Positions 25,324-34,742 are shown, numbered from the stretch's first letter. The stretch: 64,000 nt of DNA from Nocardioides sp. URHA0020 (GCF_000620705.1 NZ_KK211166.1:124001-188000); one strand, 5' to 3'. Made by a program: numbers and translations. Notes: a model not told the origin generated them from the letters alone.

Positions 25324-26067
25324 ATGTCCGACCACCTGCCCGGCCGCCCGATCTGGCTCGAGCTCTACACCGCCGACACGGACGCCGCGAGAGCCTTCTA
25401 CGGCGGGCTCTTCGGCTGGACGGTGGAGGACTCCGGACCCGAGCTCGGCAACTACGCGCTCTTCCTGCGCGACGGCGCACCGGTCGCAGGGCTCATGCAG
25501 AGCAGCGGGGAGACTCCCGACGCCTGGTCGGTCTACCTCGAGAGCGACAACGCGGAGGACACGGTGGCGATGGCTGTCGCCAACGGTGGCCAGGTGATCG
25601 TGGAGGCGATGCAGGTCGGCGACCTGGGACACATGGCGATGGTGGCCGACCCCGGCGGGGCGGCCGTCGGGATCTGGCAGCCGGGCGCGCACCCCGGCTT
25701 CGCGGCGCTCGGCGAGGAGCACGCACCGGGCTGGTTCGAGGTGCTGAGCAACGACTACGACGCGACCGTGTCCTTCTACCGCAACGCCTTCGGCTGGGAC
25801 ACCCACACCATGAGCGACACCCCCGAGTTCCGCTACACGACGCTCGGGGAGTACGACCACTCCCTCGCCGGCATCATGGCCGCCGACGGTCCGTCGCACT
25901 GGAGCGCCTACTTGATGGTGGGCGACGCCGACGACGCGGTGGCCCGTGCCGTGGGGCTCGGCGGCAGCGAGGTCGATGCGCCCGCGGACACGCCGTACGG
26001 CCGGCTCGCGACGATCGCCGACCCGAGCGGGGTGCCCTTGAAGCTGATGGGGCCCAACCGGGGCTGA
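25324..26067 (+). CDS. Two-domain VOC family protein
   Basis: 247 residues from ATG 25324 (GGAGGAG upstream). Two tandem VOC modules of about 115 residues: the first opens PIWLELYTADTDAARAFYGG, the second GWFEVLSNDYDATVSFYRNA. Each has the FYxxxFGW strand typical of the hydroxylase-like VOC proteins found near antibiotic genes in actinobacteria. It is divergent from the one-domain VOC gene (164-base gap, no feature seen besides the ribosome sites). Enzymatic role unknown. Confidence 0.85.
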   Translation: MSDHLPGRPIWLELYTADTDAARAFYGGLFGWTVEDSGPELGNYALFLRDGAPVAGLMQSSGETPDAWSVYLESDNAEDTVAMAVANGGQVIVEAMQVGDLGHMAMVADPGGAAVGIWQPGAHPGFAALGEEHAPGWFEVLSNDYDATVSFYRNAFGWDTHTMSDTPEFRYTTLGEYDHSLAGIMAADGPSHWSAYLMVGDADDAVARAVGLGGSEVDAPADTPYGRLATIADPSGVPLKLMGPNRG

Positions 26068-27351
26068 CTACCAGCCGGGCAGCACGAGCGCCGTCCACAC
26101 CAGCAGCGGACCGACGAGCACCACGATGACGCTGTAGGTGAGGATCTGCTTGTAGTAGGTCTGCTCCTCGATCGTGTCCGGCCGGTTGGCCAGCATCAGC
26201 GCCCCGTTGGTGGAGAAGGGGCTGACGTCCACGATCGTCGACGACACCGCGAGGGCCGCGACGAAGAAGCCCGCGCTGACGCCGCCGTCGGCGATCAGCG
26301 GGATCGAGATCGGGATGATCACCGGCAGCAGCGCCGTGGATGACGCGAACGCCGACACGACGCCACCGACGTAGCAGAGGATCAGCGCGCCGATCACGGC
26401 CGCACCAAGCCCGGCCGCCCAGTTGCCGACGAACTCCGGGGAGCCGGCCGTGGTCAGGATGGTCGCGTAGGTGCTGACGCCGGCGACCAGGAGCACCGTC
26501 GGCCAGGCGATCTGCTTGACGGTGTCCTTGTTCTGCTGCGGCGCGAGGATCGACAGGATCACCGCGGCGGTGATCGCGACGAACCCGATGTTCTTGTCGA
26601 GGATCAGCGACACCAGCGCCACCCCGACGAACGCGATCAACGTCAGCACCTGGTCGCGTCGTACGCCGGTCTCCACGGCGACCCCGGTGCCGCCACCGGC
26701 ACCCGCACCGGTCGGCTCGTCGTCCTCCGTCGGGTCGATCCGCCGCGACATCAGCTCGCGGCCGCCGAGGACGACGAAGAGGATCGCGGCCAGGATCGTG
26801 TTGACCACCAGGCTCGACAGGAAGATCGTGATCTCGCTGTCGGGCAGGTCGTTCTCCCGCATCACGGAATTGGTGATCGTGCCGTAGATGCTGATCGGCG
26901 AGAAGCCGCCCGCCTGGGCCCCGTGCACGACGAACATGCCCATCATCAGCGGGCTGATCCGGTAGCGGCCGGCGAAGCCGAGAGCGATCGGCCCGATGAT
27001 CGCGCAGGCCGCCGGACTCACCGCGCCGATCGCCGTGAGCAGCGCCGTGACGGCGAACATCACCCACGGGATCAGCGCGACCCGGCCACCGACCCCCTTC
27101 ACCGCGGATCTGACGATCAGGTCGACCGTGCCGTTGTTGCGCGCGATCGCGAAGAGGTACGTCACCCCGATCAGCGTCAGGATCAGGTCGCCGCTGACGC
27201 CGGCGAGGATCTCCTTCTCGTCGAGGTGGAGGGAGTACATCCCGACCAGCCAGGCGGCGACGTACGCCAGGGCTCCCATGTTGATCGGGAGCACCGTGCC
27301 GACGACGAACAGTGCGACGAGGGCGATGATCGCCACCCATTCCGGTCCCAC
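26068..27351 (-). CDS. MatC/SLC13-like dicarboxylate transporter
   Basis: 427 residues from GTG 27351 with AGGAGG six bases upstream. About 11-12 helices in two halves joined by a hydrophilic loop (about 203-235, DPTEDDEPTGAGAGGG). N-terminal MatC_N-type segment (MGALAYVAAWLVGMYSLHL), the ion-transporter pore motifs GAVSPAACAIIGP and SAFASSTALLPVIIP in inverted repeats. Likely imports malonate, malate or another C4 acid. Stands alone, divergent from the TauE-like gene. Confidence 0.85.
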   Translation of the reverse strand: MGPEWVAIIALVALFVVGTVLPINMGALAYVAAWLVGMYSLHLDEKEILAGVSGDLILTLIGVTYLFAIARNNGTVDLIVRSAVKGVGGRVALIPWVMFAVTALLTAIGAVSPAACAIIGPIALGFAGRYRISPLMMGMFVVHGAQAGGFSPISIYGTITNSVMRENDLPDSEITIFLSSLVVNTILAAILFVVLGGRELMSRRIDPTEDDEPTGAGAGGGTGVAVETGVRRDQVLTLIAFVGVALVSLILDKNIGFVAITAAVILSILAPQQNKDTVKQIAWPTVLLVAGVSTYATILTTAGSPEFVGNWAAGLGAAVIGALILCYVGGVVSAFASSTALLPVIIPISIPLIADGGVSAGFFVAALAVSSTIVDVSPFSTNGALMLANRPDTIEEQTYYKQILTYSVIVVLVGPLLVWTALVLPGW

Positions 27352-27418
27352 GAGGACCCTCCTTCGCGTGCCGCTCGCCGGGTGTCCCGAGTGACCCCGC
27401 TCACACGAGCGCCTGATC

Positions 27419-27424
27419 TAGGGT
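27419..27424 (+). promoter_or_regulatory. -10 box for leaderless TauE/SafE transcript
   Basis: TAGGGT six bases before the ATG at 27431; no ribosome site precedes that ATG. Confidence 0.45.
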
Positions 27425-27430
27425 TACCCG

Positions 27431-28192
27431 ATGCACGGCTGGGAACACATCGCGGTGCTCGCGACCGGCCTGGGGGCGGGCGTGATGACCTCGACCGTGG
27501 GCGTGGCGTCGCTGCTCAGCTTCCCGGTGCTGCTCGCCGTCGGGCTCCCTCCCGTCGTCGCCAACGCGTCCAACACCGTGGGGCTGACCCCCGGCGCGAT
27601 CACCGGCTCCTTCGGCTACCGGGCCGAGCTGCGCGAGCACCCGGTCGTCACGGCCACCGTCATCGGGACGTGCGCGGTCGGCGCGGTCGGTGGGGCCGTG
27701 CTGCTGCTCGCGCTGCCGCCGGGGGTCTTCGAGGCGGTCGTGCCGTGGCTCATCCTCGGCACCTGTCTCCTGGTCGGCGCCCAGCCGCGGATCAGCGGCT
27801 GGCTCAGGAGGGCTGCGGCCGCCGCCCCCGACGAGCGCACCCGCCTGTCCCCCGCCACGACGTTCTGCTGCACCCTCGTCGGCGGGTACGGCGGCTACTT
27901 CGGCGCCGGGTCCGGCGTGATGATGATGGCGGTGCTGGGCTTCGGCTCCCACCTCGACTTCCGGGTCGTCAACGCGCTCAAGACGCTGGCGATCCTGGCC
28001 AGCAACCTGGTCGCCAGCGTCATCTTCATCGTCGCCGCCGAGCTCGACTGGGCGGCGATCGTGCTCCTCGCCGCAGGCTCGGTCGTCGGCGGGTACGCCG
28101 GCGCGCGCATCGGTCGCCGGCTCGACCCGACGCTGCTCCGCGGCCTGATCGTCGTGGTCGGCGTCAGCGCCGCGGTCGTGATGCTGGTGTAG
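27431..28192 (+). CDS. TauE/SafE (TSUP) family anion exporter
   Basis: 253 residues, about eight helices in two repeats. Signature stretches GAGVMTSTVGVASLLSFPVL and VANASNTVGLTPGAITGSFGY in repeat 1, and GGYGGYFGAGSGVMMMAVLGF plus NALKTLAILASNLVASVIF in repeat 2. TSUP carriers move sulfite, sulfoacetate or related organosulfur anions across the membrane. No sulfur-metabolism neighbour is present to specify the substrate. Confidence 0.88.
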   Translation: MHGWEHIAVLATGLGAGVMTSTVGVASLLSFPVLLAVGLPPVVANASNTVGLTPGAITGSFGYRAELREHPVVTATVIGTCAVGAVGGAVLLLALPPGVFEAVVPWLILGTCLLVGAQPRISGWLRRAAAAAPDERTRLSPATTFCCTLVGGYGGYFGAGSGVMMMAVLGFGSHLDFRVVNALKTLAILASNLVASVIFIVAAELDWAAIVLLAAGSVVGGYAGARIGRRLDPTLLRGLIVVVGVSAAVVMLV

Positions 28193-28240
28193 CCCCGGTC
28201 AGGCAGCGACCAGCGGCCAGCATCGCGTCATGCGGCGACC

Positions 28241-31200
28241 CTAGCCCGACGCCAGCAGCCCCCGGACGACCCGCAGCCCGACCGAGAGCCGGGCCAGGTC
28301 GGTGTGGTCCTCGGCGCAGATCTCGTCGAGCGTGGCGGTCGCCCGCGGCACGACGACGGCCTCGGCCTCCTCCCAGGCGGCGATCCGCGCGGCCGCGGAC
28401 TCATCGGACGAGGTCCGCGCCAGCACCTGCCCGGTCAGCTGCGCGTGCACCGCGTGCAGGTCGTCGCGCAGCGCCGCCCGGGCCATGGTCTGCCAGCGGT
28501 CGGCGCGCGGCAGCGACAGGATCCGCTGCACCAGGGCGGGCAGCCCCAGCCGCTCGCCGAGGGTGAAGTGCAGCCGGGCGACCTCACTGGGCTCGAGACC
28601 CTCGCGGTTCGCGACCTCGATCACGCCCAGGAGCATGTACGCCGGTGGCAGCACCGCGATCCGCGACGCCAGCTCCGCCGGCACGCCGGCGGTCTCGAGC
28701 GAGTCCTTGCGCTCGACGTACGCCGTCAGCTCATGGCCGCTCATCAGCTCCGGCAGCTCGGCCATGGTGCGCTGCACCGGGCCGGAGAACTGCTCGACGG
28801 TGCCGGTCGTGTCCAGCGGCGGCCGGCGGTTGTTGACCAGCCAGCGCGACGCCCGCTCGACCAGCGTGCGCATCTCCAGGCGCATCCGGGTCTGCACCGC
28901 AGCGTCGAGCCGGTTGTCGAAGGTCGCCAGCTCCCGGCGCAGGTCGAGCGAGCCGAAGATCTCCCGCGCCACGAAGTTGGCCCGGGTCAGCTCGCCCGCG
29001 GTCGCACCGGTCTCGCCGGCGAGCCGCGGCCAGTACGTCATGCCCGCGCCGTTGACCAGGTCGTTGCCCACCTGGGTCACGATGATCTCGCGGCGCAGGG
29101 GGTGCTGCTCGACCTGCGTCCCGAAGCCGTCGCGCACCTGGGCCGGGAAGTAGGCCCGCAGGTCGAGGTCGAGGTACGGGTCGTCGGGCAGGTCGGAGTC
29201 GAGCAGCTCCTGGGCCAGCACGATCTTGGTCCAGGCGAGCAGGACCGAGAGCTCCGGTGCCGTCAGGCCCTCGCCGGCGTCGCCCCGGCGCTTCATCTCC
29301 CGCGACGGAGGCAGCCCCTCCAGCTCGCGGTCGAGGAAGCCGTCGCGCTCGAGCCGGCGCATCCACTCCTCGTGGACGTGCAGCATCGACGGCGCGTGGT
29401 CGAGGGCGTTGGCGAGCGCGAGGTTCTGCTCGTAGTTGTCGCGCAGCACCAGCTCGGCGACCTCGTCGGTCATCTCGGCGAGCAGGTGGTTGCGCTGCTT
29501 CTCGGTCAGGTCTCCGTCCTTGACGACCCGGTCGAGCAGGATCTTGAGGTTGACCTCGTGGTCGGAGGTGTCGACGCCGGCGGAGTTGTCGATGAAGTCG
29601 GTGTTCATCCGACCGCCCGTGCCGACCGCACCCTCGCGGGCGTACTCGATGCGTCCGGCCTGGGTCAGCCCGAGGTTGCCGCCCTCGCCGATCGACCGGG
29701 CCCGCACCTCGCGACCGTCGACCCGGATCCCGTCGTTCGCCTTGTCGCCGGCCGCCGCGTGCGGCTCGGTCGACGCCTTCACGTAGGTGCCGATGCCGCC
29801 GTTCCACAGCAGGTCGACGGGCGCCCTGAGGATCGTGCTCATCAGCTCGGCCGGCGTCATCGTCTGGACGGAGCCGTCGATCCCGAGGGCCGCGCGCACC
29901 GGCTCGGTCAGCACGATCTTCTTCAGCGACCGCGAGTAGATCCCGCCGCCCTCGGAGATCAGGTCGTGGTCGTAGTCCTGCCAGCTCGACCGCGGCAGCT
30001 CGAAGAGCCGCTTGCGCTCGGCGTACGACGTCGCCGCGTCGGGGGTCGGGTCCAAGAAGATGTCGCGGTGGTCGAAGGCGGCCACCAGGAGGGTCTTCTC
30101 GGAGCAGAGCAGGCCGTTGCCGAAGACGTCGCCCGACATGTCACCGATGCCGACGCAGCTGAACTCCTCGGTCTGGCAGTCGATGCCGCGCTCGCGGAAG
30201 TGCCGCTGCACCGAGACCCATGCGCCCCGCGCGGTGATCCCCATCGCCTTGTGGTCGTAGCCCACCGAGCCACCGCTCGCGAACGCGTCGCCGAGCCAGA
30301 AGCCGTAGTCCTTCGCGACGCCGTTCGCGATGTCGGAGAAGGTCGCCGTGCCCTTGTCGGCGGCGACCACCAGGTAGGCGTCGTCGCCGTCGTGGCGCAC
30401 GACGTCGCTCGGCGGCACCGTCCGGCCGTCGACCAGGTTGTCGGTGATGTCCAGCAGGCCCGAGATGAAGGTCGTGTAGCAGGCGATGCCCTCGGCCAGC
30501 CAGGCGTCGCGGTCGGAGGGGTCGGGCAGCTGCTTGCAGAAGAACGCGCCCTTCGCGCCGACCGGCACGATCACGGTGTTCTTCACCATCTGCGCCTTGA
30601 CCAGGCCCAGCACCTCGGTGCGGAAGTCGTCGCGACGGTCCGACCAGCGCAGGCCGCCGCGCGCGACGGCGCCGAAGCGCAGGTGCGAGCCCTCGACCCG
30701 GGGCGAGTAGACGAAGATCTCGTACTTGGGGCGAGGTGCGGGCAGGTCGGGGATCAGGTCCGGCTCGAGCTTGATCGAGATGTACGACCGGGGTCCGCCG
30801 CCCGCGGCCGGCTGGAAGTAGTTGGTGCGCAGCGTCGCCCGGACGTGCGTGAGGTAGGAGCGCAGGATGCGGTCGTGGTCGAGGCTCGCGACGTCATCGA
30901 GCGCGCGGGCGATGCGGGCCTCGACGACCGCCTCCCCGTCGTCGGAGGACCGGTCGAGCGTCGGGTCGAACCGCTTCTCGAAGAGCTGCACCAGCAGTCG
31001 GGTGATGTCGACGTTGTTGCGCAGCGCCTCCTCGATGTAGTCGAGCGCGAACGGCGAGCCGCCCTGACGCATGTACTTCGCGTACGCCCGCAGCAGCGTC
31101 GCCTGCCGCCAGGTCAGCCCCGCCGACAGCACCAGCGCGTTGAAGCCGTCGATCTCGTTGTAGCCCTCCCACACCGCTCGGATCGCGTCCTGGAAGAGCT

Positions 31201-33118
31201 CGCGGGCGTTGTCGGGCAGGCCGCCGGCGTACCGCAGGCCGAACTCGTAGATGTACGTCGGGCGGTCCAGGCCGTCGAGCTCGTAGGGGCGCTCGTCGAC
31301 GACCTCGACGCCCATCGACGACAGCATCGGCAGCACCTGCGACAGCGAGAGCGGCGGCCCGATCCGGAAGACCTTGAGCCGCGCCTCGCCGCGTCCGGCG
31401 TCGAGGTCCTCGTAGAGCGACAGGTCGATCCCGGCGTCGCCCGCCGGGACCTGCATCGACTCGAGCCGTCCGAGGTCGACCGAGGCGACGCGGGGCGCGA
31501 AGTCCTCCTTGTACGCCTCCGGGAAGGACGCGTGGTAGCGCCGGGCCAGGCGGGCGCCGACCTCCTCGCCGTACGCCGCGATGACGGCGCTCGTGAAGTC
31601 GTCGCGCCACGACCGGGAGGCCTCGGCCATCCGGCGCTCCAGGTCGGCGGTGTCGACCTCCTGGATCGCGGAGCCCTTGGGCGGGTGCACGACGAAGTGG
31701 ACCCGCGCGGTCGTCGACTCGGTGAGCCGGACCGTGAACTCGACGGACTCGCCGCCGAGCCGGTCGCGGAGGATCTCGGAGAAGCGCTCACGGACCGTGG
31801 TGTTGTAGCGGTCGCGAGGGAGGTAGACCAGCACCGAGACGTAGCGGCCGTAGGTGTCACGGCGGATGAAGAGCCGCAGCTGGCGACGCTCGCGGGCGTG
31901 CATGGCCTGCTCGGCCATCGGCGCGAGCTCGTCGACCGTCGTGTGGAAGAGCTCGTCGCGCGGATAGGTCTCGAGCGTGTCCAGCAGCGCCTTGCCGTCG
32001 TGGCTCTCGGGGGAGAACCCGATGCGCTTCAGCACGGCGACGGCTCGCTCGCGCAGCAGCGGGATCCGGGTCAGCGACTCGGTGTACGCCGCGCTCGAGT
32101 AGAGGCCGAGGAAGCGGCGCTCGCCGACCACCTCGCCGTTCTCGAACTTCTTGACGCCGACGTAGTCGAGGTACGCCGGGCGGTGCACGGTCGAGCGCGA
32201 GTTGGCCTTGGTCAGCACCAGCACGGTCTTCTCGCGGGCCTTCGCCGCCGCGGCGGCCGGCAGCCGTCCGGAGGTGGCCGCCATGTCCTGGTCGGCGCGC
32301 AGGATGCCCAGGCCGGTCCCGGCGACGCCCCGCAGGAACTCGTCGTCGCCCTGGGACTCGAGGCGGTACTCGCGGTAGCCGAGGAAGGTGAAGTTGCCCT
32401 CGGCCAGCCACTGCATCAGGTCCCGCGCCTGGTGGACCTCGTCGGCCTCGACCCCGGCCGGCGGGGCGGTCGACAGCTCGTGCACGACGTCGGCGACCTG
32501 GGCGTTCATCTTGCCCCAGTCCTCGACGGACTCGCGGACGTCGCGCAGCACCCGCTGGATCGACTCCTCGAGCCCCGTGACGTCCTCGTCCTCGGGGATG
32601 CGGTCGATCTCGACGTGCATCCACGACTCGCGGACGCCCTCGCCCTCGTCGACCTCGGCGTCGCCGTCGGCGACCGGCCGGACCTCCTGGACCGCACCGG
32701 TGATGTCGCGGACGACGTCGAAGAGCGGGTGGATCACCAGGTGCACGTCGTGCAGCTGGCGGGAGAGCTCCATCGTCAGGGAGTCGACGAGGAAGGGCAT
32801 GTCGTCGACGACGACCTCGACGACCGAGTGGCCGTCCGCCGACCAGCCCTGCTCGCTCGGGCCCGGGGTGAAGACCTTGACCCGCGCAGTGCCCTGGGGC
32901 CGGCTGCCCGCGAGCCGGTAGTGCGAGGCGAAGGCGCCGTACACGTCGATGTCGGAGCGCTCGGCGATGTCCTCGACCGCGACCCGCCGGTAGTAGGCGT
33001 GCAGCAGCACGTCGACGAGGTCGTGCGGTGGCCCGCCGCTGCCCCTCCCTCCGCGGGCGGCCTCGATGGCCTGGGTGAGGAGAGCGGACTTGTCTACATC
33101 GTGCGTCGTCGTTGACAC
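28241..33118 (-). CDS. gdhB: NAD-specific glutamate dehydrogenase, large (GDH180) class
   Basis: 1625 residues from GTG 33118, matching the 180-kDa class. N-terminal ACT-like regulatory region (about 1-480) with VEVVVDDMPFLVDSLTMEL, a helical domain, then the catalytic core: KYEIFVYSPRVEGSHLRFG, ARGGLRWSDR, and VPVGAKGAFFCKQLP holding the catalytic Lys. Also present are GIGDMSGDVFGNG, LWNGGIGTYVKAS and a NAD-binding segment, followed by a long C-terminal helical domain. Converts glutamate to 2-oxoglutarate, feeding the TCA cycle. TAGTGT seven bases before the start suggests a leaderless mRNA. TDO is 57 bases upstream on the same strand. Confidence 0.95.
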   Translation of the reverse strand: MSTTTHDVDKSALLTQAIEAARGGRGSGGPPHDLVDVLLHAYYRRVAVEDIAERSDIDVYGAFASHYRLAGSRPQGTARVKVFTPGPSEQGWSADGHSVVEVVVDDMPFLVDSLTMELSRQLHDVHLVIHPLFDVVRDITGAVQEVRPVADGDAEVDEGEGVRESWMHVEIDRIPEDEDVTGLEESIQRVLRDVRESVEDWGKMNAQVADVVHELSTAPPAGVEADEVHQARDLMQWLAEGNFTFLGYREYRLESQGDDEFLRGVAGTGLGILRADQDMAATSGRLPAAAAAKAREKTVLVLTKANSRSTVHRPAYLDYVGVKKFENGEVVGERRFLGLYSSAAYTESLTRIPLLRERAVAVLKRIGFSPESHDGKALLDTLETYPRDELFHTTVDELAPMAEQAMHARERRQLRLFIRRDTYGRYVSVLVYLPRDRYNTTVRERFSEILRDRLGGESVEFTVRLTESTTARVHFVVHPPKGSAIQEVDTADLERRMAEASRSWRDDFTSAVIAAYGEEVGARLARRYHASFPEAYKEDFAPRVASVDLGRLESMQVPAGDAGIDLSLYEDLDAGRGEARLKVFRIGPPLSLSQVLPMLSSMGVEVVDERPYELDGLDRPTYIYEFGLRYAGGLPDNARELFQDAIRAVWEGYNEIDGFNALVLSAGLTWRQATLLRAYAKYMRQGGSPFALDYIEEALRNNVDITRLLVQLFEKRFDPTLDRSSDDGEAVVEARIARALDDVASLDHDRILRSYLTHVRATLRTNYFQPAAGGGPRSYISIKLEPDLIPDLPAPRPKYEIFVYSPRVEGSHLRFGAVARGGLRWSDRRDDFRTEVLGLVKAQMVKNTVIVPVGAKGAFFCKQLPDPSDRDAWLAEGIACYTTFISGLLDITDNLVDGRTVPPSDVVRHDGDDAYLVVAADKGTATFSDIANGVAKDYGFWLGDAFASGGSVGYDHKAMGITARGAWVSVQRHFRERGIDCQTEEFSCVGIGDMSGDVFGNGLLCSEKTLLVAAFDHRDIFLDPTPDAATSYAERKRLFELPRSSWQDYDHDLISEGGGIYSRSLKKIVLTEPVRAALGIDGSVQTMTPAELMSTILRAPVDLLWNGGIGTYVKASTEPHAAAGDKANDGIRVDGREVRARSIGEGGNLGLTQAGRIEYAREGAVGTGGRMNTDFIDNSAGVDTSDHEVNLKILLDRVVKDGDLTEKQRNHLLAEMTDEVAELVLRDNYEQNLALANALDHAPSMLHVHEEWMRRLERDGFLDRELEGLPPSREMKRRGDAGEGLTAPELSVLLAWTKIVLAQELLDSDLPDDPYLDLDLRAYFPAQVRDGFGTQVEQHPLRREIIVTQVGNDLVNGAGMTYWPRLAGETGATAGELTRANFVAREIFGSLDLRRELATFDNRLDAAVQTRMRLEMRTLVERASRWLVNNRRPPLDTTGTVEQFSGPVQRTMAELPELMSGHELTAYVERKDSLETAGVPAELASRIAVLPPAYMLLGVIEVANREGLEPSEVARLHFTLGERLGLPALVQRILSLPRADRWQTMARAALRDDLHAVHAQLTGQVLARTSSDESAAARIAAWEEAEAVVVPRATATLDEICAEDHTDLARLSVGLRVVRGLLASG

Positions 33119-33125
33119 GGCTCCG

Positions 33126-33131
33126 ACACTA
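33126..33131 (-). promoter_or_regulatory. -10 box for leaderless NAD-glutamate dehydrogenase transcript
   Basis: TAGTGT on the minus strand, seven bases before the GTG at 33118. It lies inside the 57-base gap after tryptophan 2,3-dioxygenase, so the dehydrogenase can be expressed independently of that gene. Confidence 0.5.
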
Positions 33132-33175
33132 GGACGCCGAGGCGCGAGGGGCCAAGGCGGGGGCGGTCGGACGGG

Positions 33176-33982
33176 TCACAGCGCGCTGCGCAGCTCCCAC
33201 AGCAGCGGGTAGTACTGCACCGGCAGCCGTGAGCGGAGGTACGTCGCGCCGCTCGACCCGCCGGTCCCGGACTTGGCGCCGATCATCCGCTCCACCATCA
33301 CCACGTGCCGCGCGCGCCAGCTCGCGGCGAGCTCGTCATGCTGCAGGAGCGCCTCGGCGAGCGCCCACACGACGGCGTGCTGGTCGCGATCGTGCGCGAC
33401 CGTGCGCAGCGACGCGGTGACCTCCTCGTCGCTGCCGGTGGCGAACCCGGAGGAGTCGAGGACGTGGAGGAAGGCGTCCCACAGCGTCGGCTCGGCCAGC
33501 CGCGCATCGAGGTGCTGGCGCTCCAGCTCGGTGATCCCCTTGAAGCGCTGCAGGTACGACGAGTCCTTGGCGCCCGACATGAACTCGAGCTCGCGGAACT
33601 GCACCGACTGGAAGCCGCTCGCCGGCGCCAGCTGCTGGCGGAACTCCAGGAAGTCCTGCGGGGTCATCGTCTCCAGGACGTCGACCTGCTGGATCAGCGT
33701 CCGCTCGATCACGTGCACCCGTGCAAGCAGGTGCTGGGCCCACCACAGCCGTCCGCCGTCGACCCCGCCGAGCATCGCGTCGCGCGCCGCGGTCACCTCG
33801 TGCAGCAGCTGCTTGAACCACAGCTCGTAGACCTGGTGGATCGTGATGAACAGCAGCTCGTCGTGCGCGGGCGGGTCCGACTCGAGGTGCTGGGAGTCCA
33901 GCAGCTGCGGCAGCCGGAGGTAGCTGCCGTAGGTGAGCTGCGCGCCCTGCTCGCCAAAGGACACAAAGCTCTCGTCGGTCAT
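33176..33982 (-). CDS. kynA: Tryptophan 2,3-dioxygenase
   Basis: 268 residues, normal length. Conserved blocks: LTYGSYLRLPQLLDSQ near the N-terminus, FITIHQVYELWFKQLLHE with substrate-pocket His and Tyr, FLEFRQQLAPASGFQS, FRELEFMSG and the C-terminal GTGGSSGATYLRSRL. Heme enzyme that opens the indole ring of tryptophan to N-formylkynurenine. No kynurenine formamidase or kynureninase gene is adjacent in the window. A TAGTCT box six bases before the ATG suggests a leaderless transcript. Confidence 0.95.
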   Translation of the reverse strand: MTDESFVSFGEQGAQLTYGSYLRLPQLLDSQHLESDPPAHDELLFITIHQVYELWFKQLLHEVTAARDAMLGGVDGGRLWWAQHLLARVHVIERTLIQQVDVLETMTPQDFLEFRQQLAPASGFQSVQFRELEFMSGAKDSSYLQRFKGITELERQHLDARLAEPTLWDAFLHVLDSSGFATGSDEEVTASLRTVAHDRDQHAVVWALAEALLQHDELAASWRARHVVMVERMIGAKSGTGGSSGATYLRSRLPVQYYPLLWELRSAL

Positions 33983-33988
33983 GGGTCG

Positions 33989-33994
33989 AGACTA
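33989..33994 (-). promoter_or_regulatory. -10 box for leaderless kynA transcript
   Basis: TAGTCT on the minus strand, six bases before the ATG at 33982; there is no purine-rich ribosome site in that gap. Confidence 0.5.
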
Positions 33995-34037
33995 ACGAGG
34001 CGTTTCGGTCGGGCCGTTGCCCGGCATGATGGCGCCC

Positions 34038-34121
34038 ATGAGCCTCCGACACGAGCTGACGTACGACGCCACCCCGGCCGAGCAGCGCTCGGGCACCGCC
34101 CACCGGGAGGGGCGACGATGA
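34038..34121 (+). pseudogene. 27-codon N-terminal remnant of a DUF2505 paralogue
   Basis: ATG 34038 encodes MSLRHELTYDATPAEQ..., ending TGA at 34121. The first 15 residues match the start of DUF2505 proteins and of the intact gene next door (MSTQLTHTMTYDAPLAAV). The reading frame then diverges and stops inside the next start (ATGA). Best read as what remains after deletion of most of a tandem duplicate. It could still be translated and couple ribosomes into the downstream gene. Confidence 0.5.
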
Positions 34122-34600
34122 GCACCCAGCTCACGCACACCATGACGTACGACGCACCGCTCGCCGCGGTCAGCGCGATGCTCGACGACCCGGCCTACCG
34201 CCACGAGGTCATCGTGGCGCAGGGCTGCACCGACGGCAGCTTCACGATCGAGACCGCCGGCGACGTGACGACGGCCGTCGTCGACCAGGTGCGGCCGGCG
34301 GCGGGGCTGCCGTCGTACGCCACCAGGCTCGTGGGCTCGGAGATCAACATCGTGCAGCGCGAGGAGTGGACGTCGGCGGAGTACGCCGACCTCCACGTGT
34401 CCATCCCGGGCAAGCCCGGTCAGATGGTCGGGTCGAACACGCTCGTCGAGGACGGCACCACGACGACGGAGACGCTCGAGGTGGCCATCTCCGTCAGCAT
34501 CCCGCTGGTGGGCGGCAAGGTCGAGAAGCTGATCGCCGACATGCTGCGCAAGGCGCTGCGCGAGGAGGAGAGGGTCGCGCACGCCTACCTGTCGCGCTGA
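34118..34600 (+). CDS. DUF2505 family protein (START-like fold)
   Basis: 160 residues from ATG 34118 (GGGAGGGG upstream). Begins HTMTYDAPLAAVSAMLDDPAYR and ends ISVSIPLVGGKVEKLIADML, the DUF2505 pattern related to SRPBCC/START lipid-binding folds: a curved sheet with a long C-terminal helix over a hydrophobic pocket. Ligand and role unknown; widespread in actinobacteria. Its 3' end overlaps the convergent small membrane gene by 16 bases. Confidence 0.8.
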   Translation: MSTQLTHTMTYDAPLAAVSAMLDDPAYRHEVIVAQGCTDGSFTIETAGDVTTAVVDQVRPAAGLPSYATRLVGSEINIVQREEWTSAEYADLHVSIPGKPGQMVGSNTLVEDGTTTTETLEVAISVSIPLVGGKVEKLIADMLRKALREEERVAHAYLSR

Positions 34601-34740
34601 GTCTCGGCGCTCTCCGGGTCGTCCTGCCGACGACGGTGCACGATGACGCCCCCGAGCACCAGGAACGGGCCGAACGCCAGGGCGATCGTCAGCGCCTGCT
34701 CGTAGGGGTGCATCGCCCCCATGTGCATCGGGAGGATCAC
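34585..34740 (-). CDS. Small single-helix membrane protein downstream of pruA
   Basis: About 51 residues from GTG 34740, two bases after the P5C dehydrogenase stop; an internal ATG (MHPYEQALTIALAFGPF) is an equally good start. One membrane helix (EQALTIALAFGPFLVLGGVIV) followed by a basic, then acidic tail (HRRRQDDPESAETQRDR). Position suggests translational coupling to pruA. No known family recognised; the clear helix and coupling argue for a real gene. Confidence 0.5.
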   Translation of the reverse strand: MILPMHMGAMHPYEQALTIALAFGPFLVLGGVIVHRRRQDDPESAETQRDR

Positions 34741-34742
34741 GG

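Noticed and set aside
28304..33115. A 1603-codon open frame antisense to NAD-glutamate dehydrogenase
   Set aside because: High GC with G/C third positions keeps the opposite strand open. Its translation is Arg/Val/Gln/His-rich low complexity without domains, whereas the minus-strand protein is a clear dehydrogenase.
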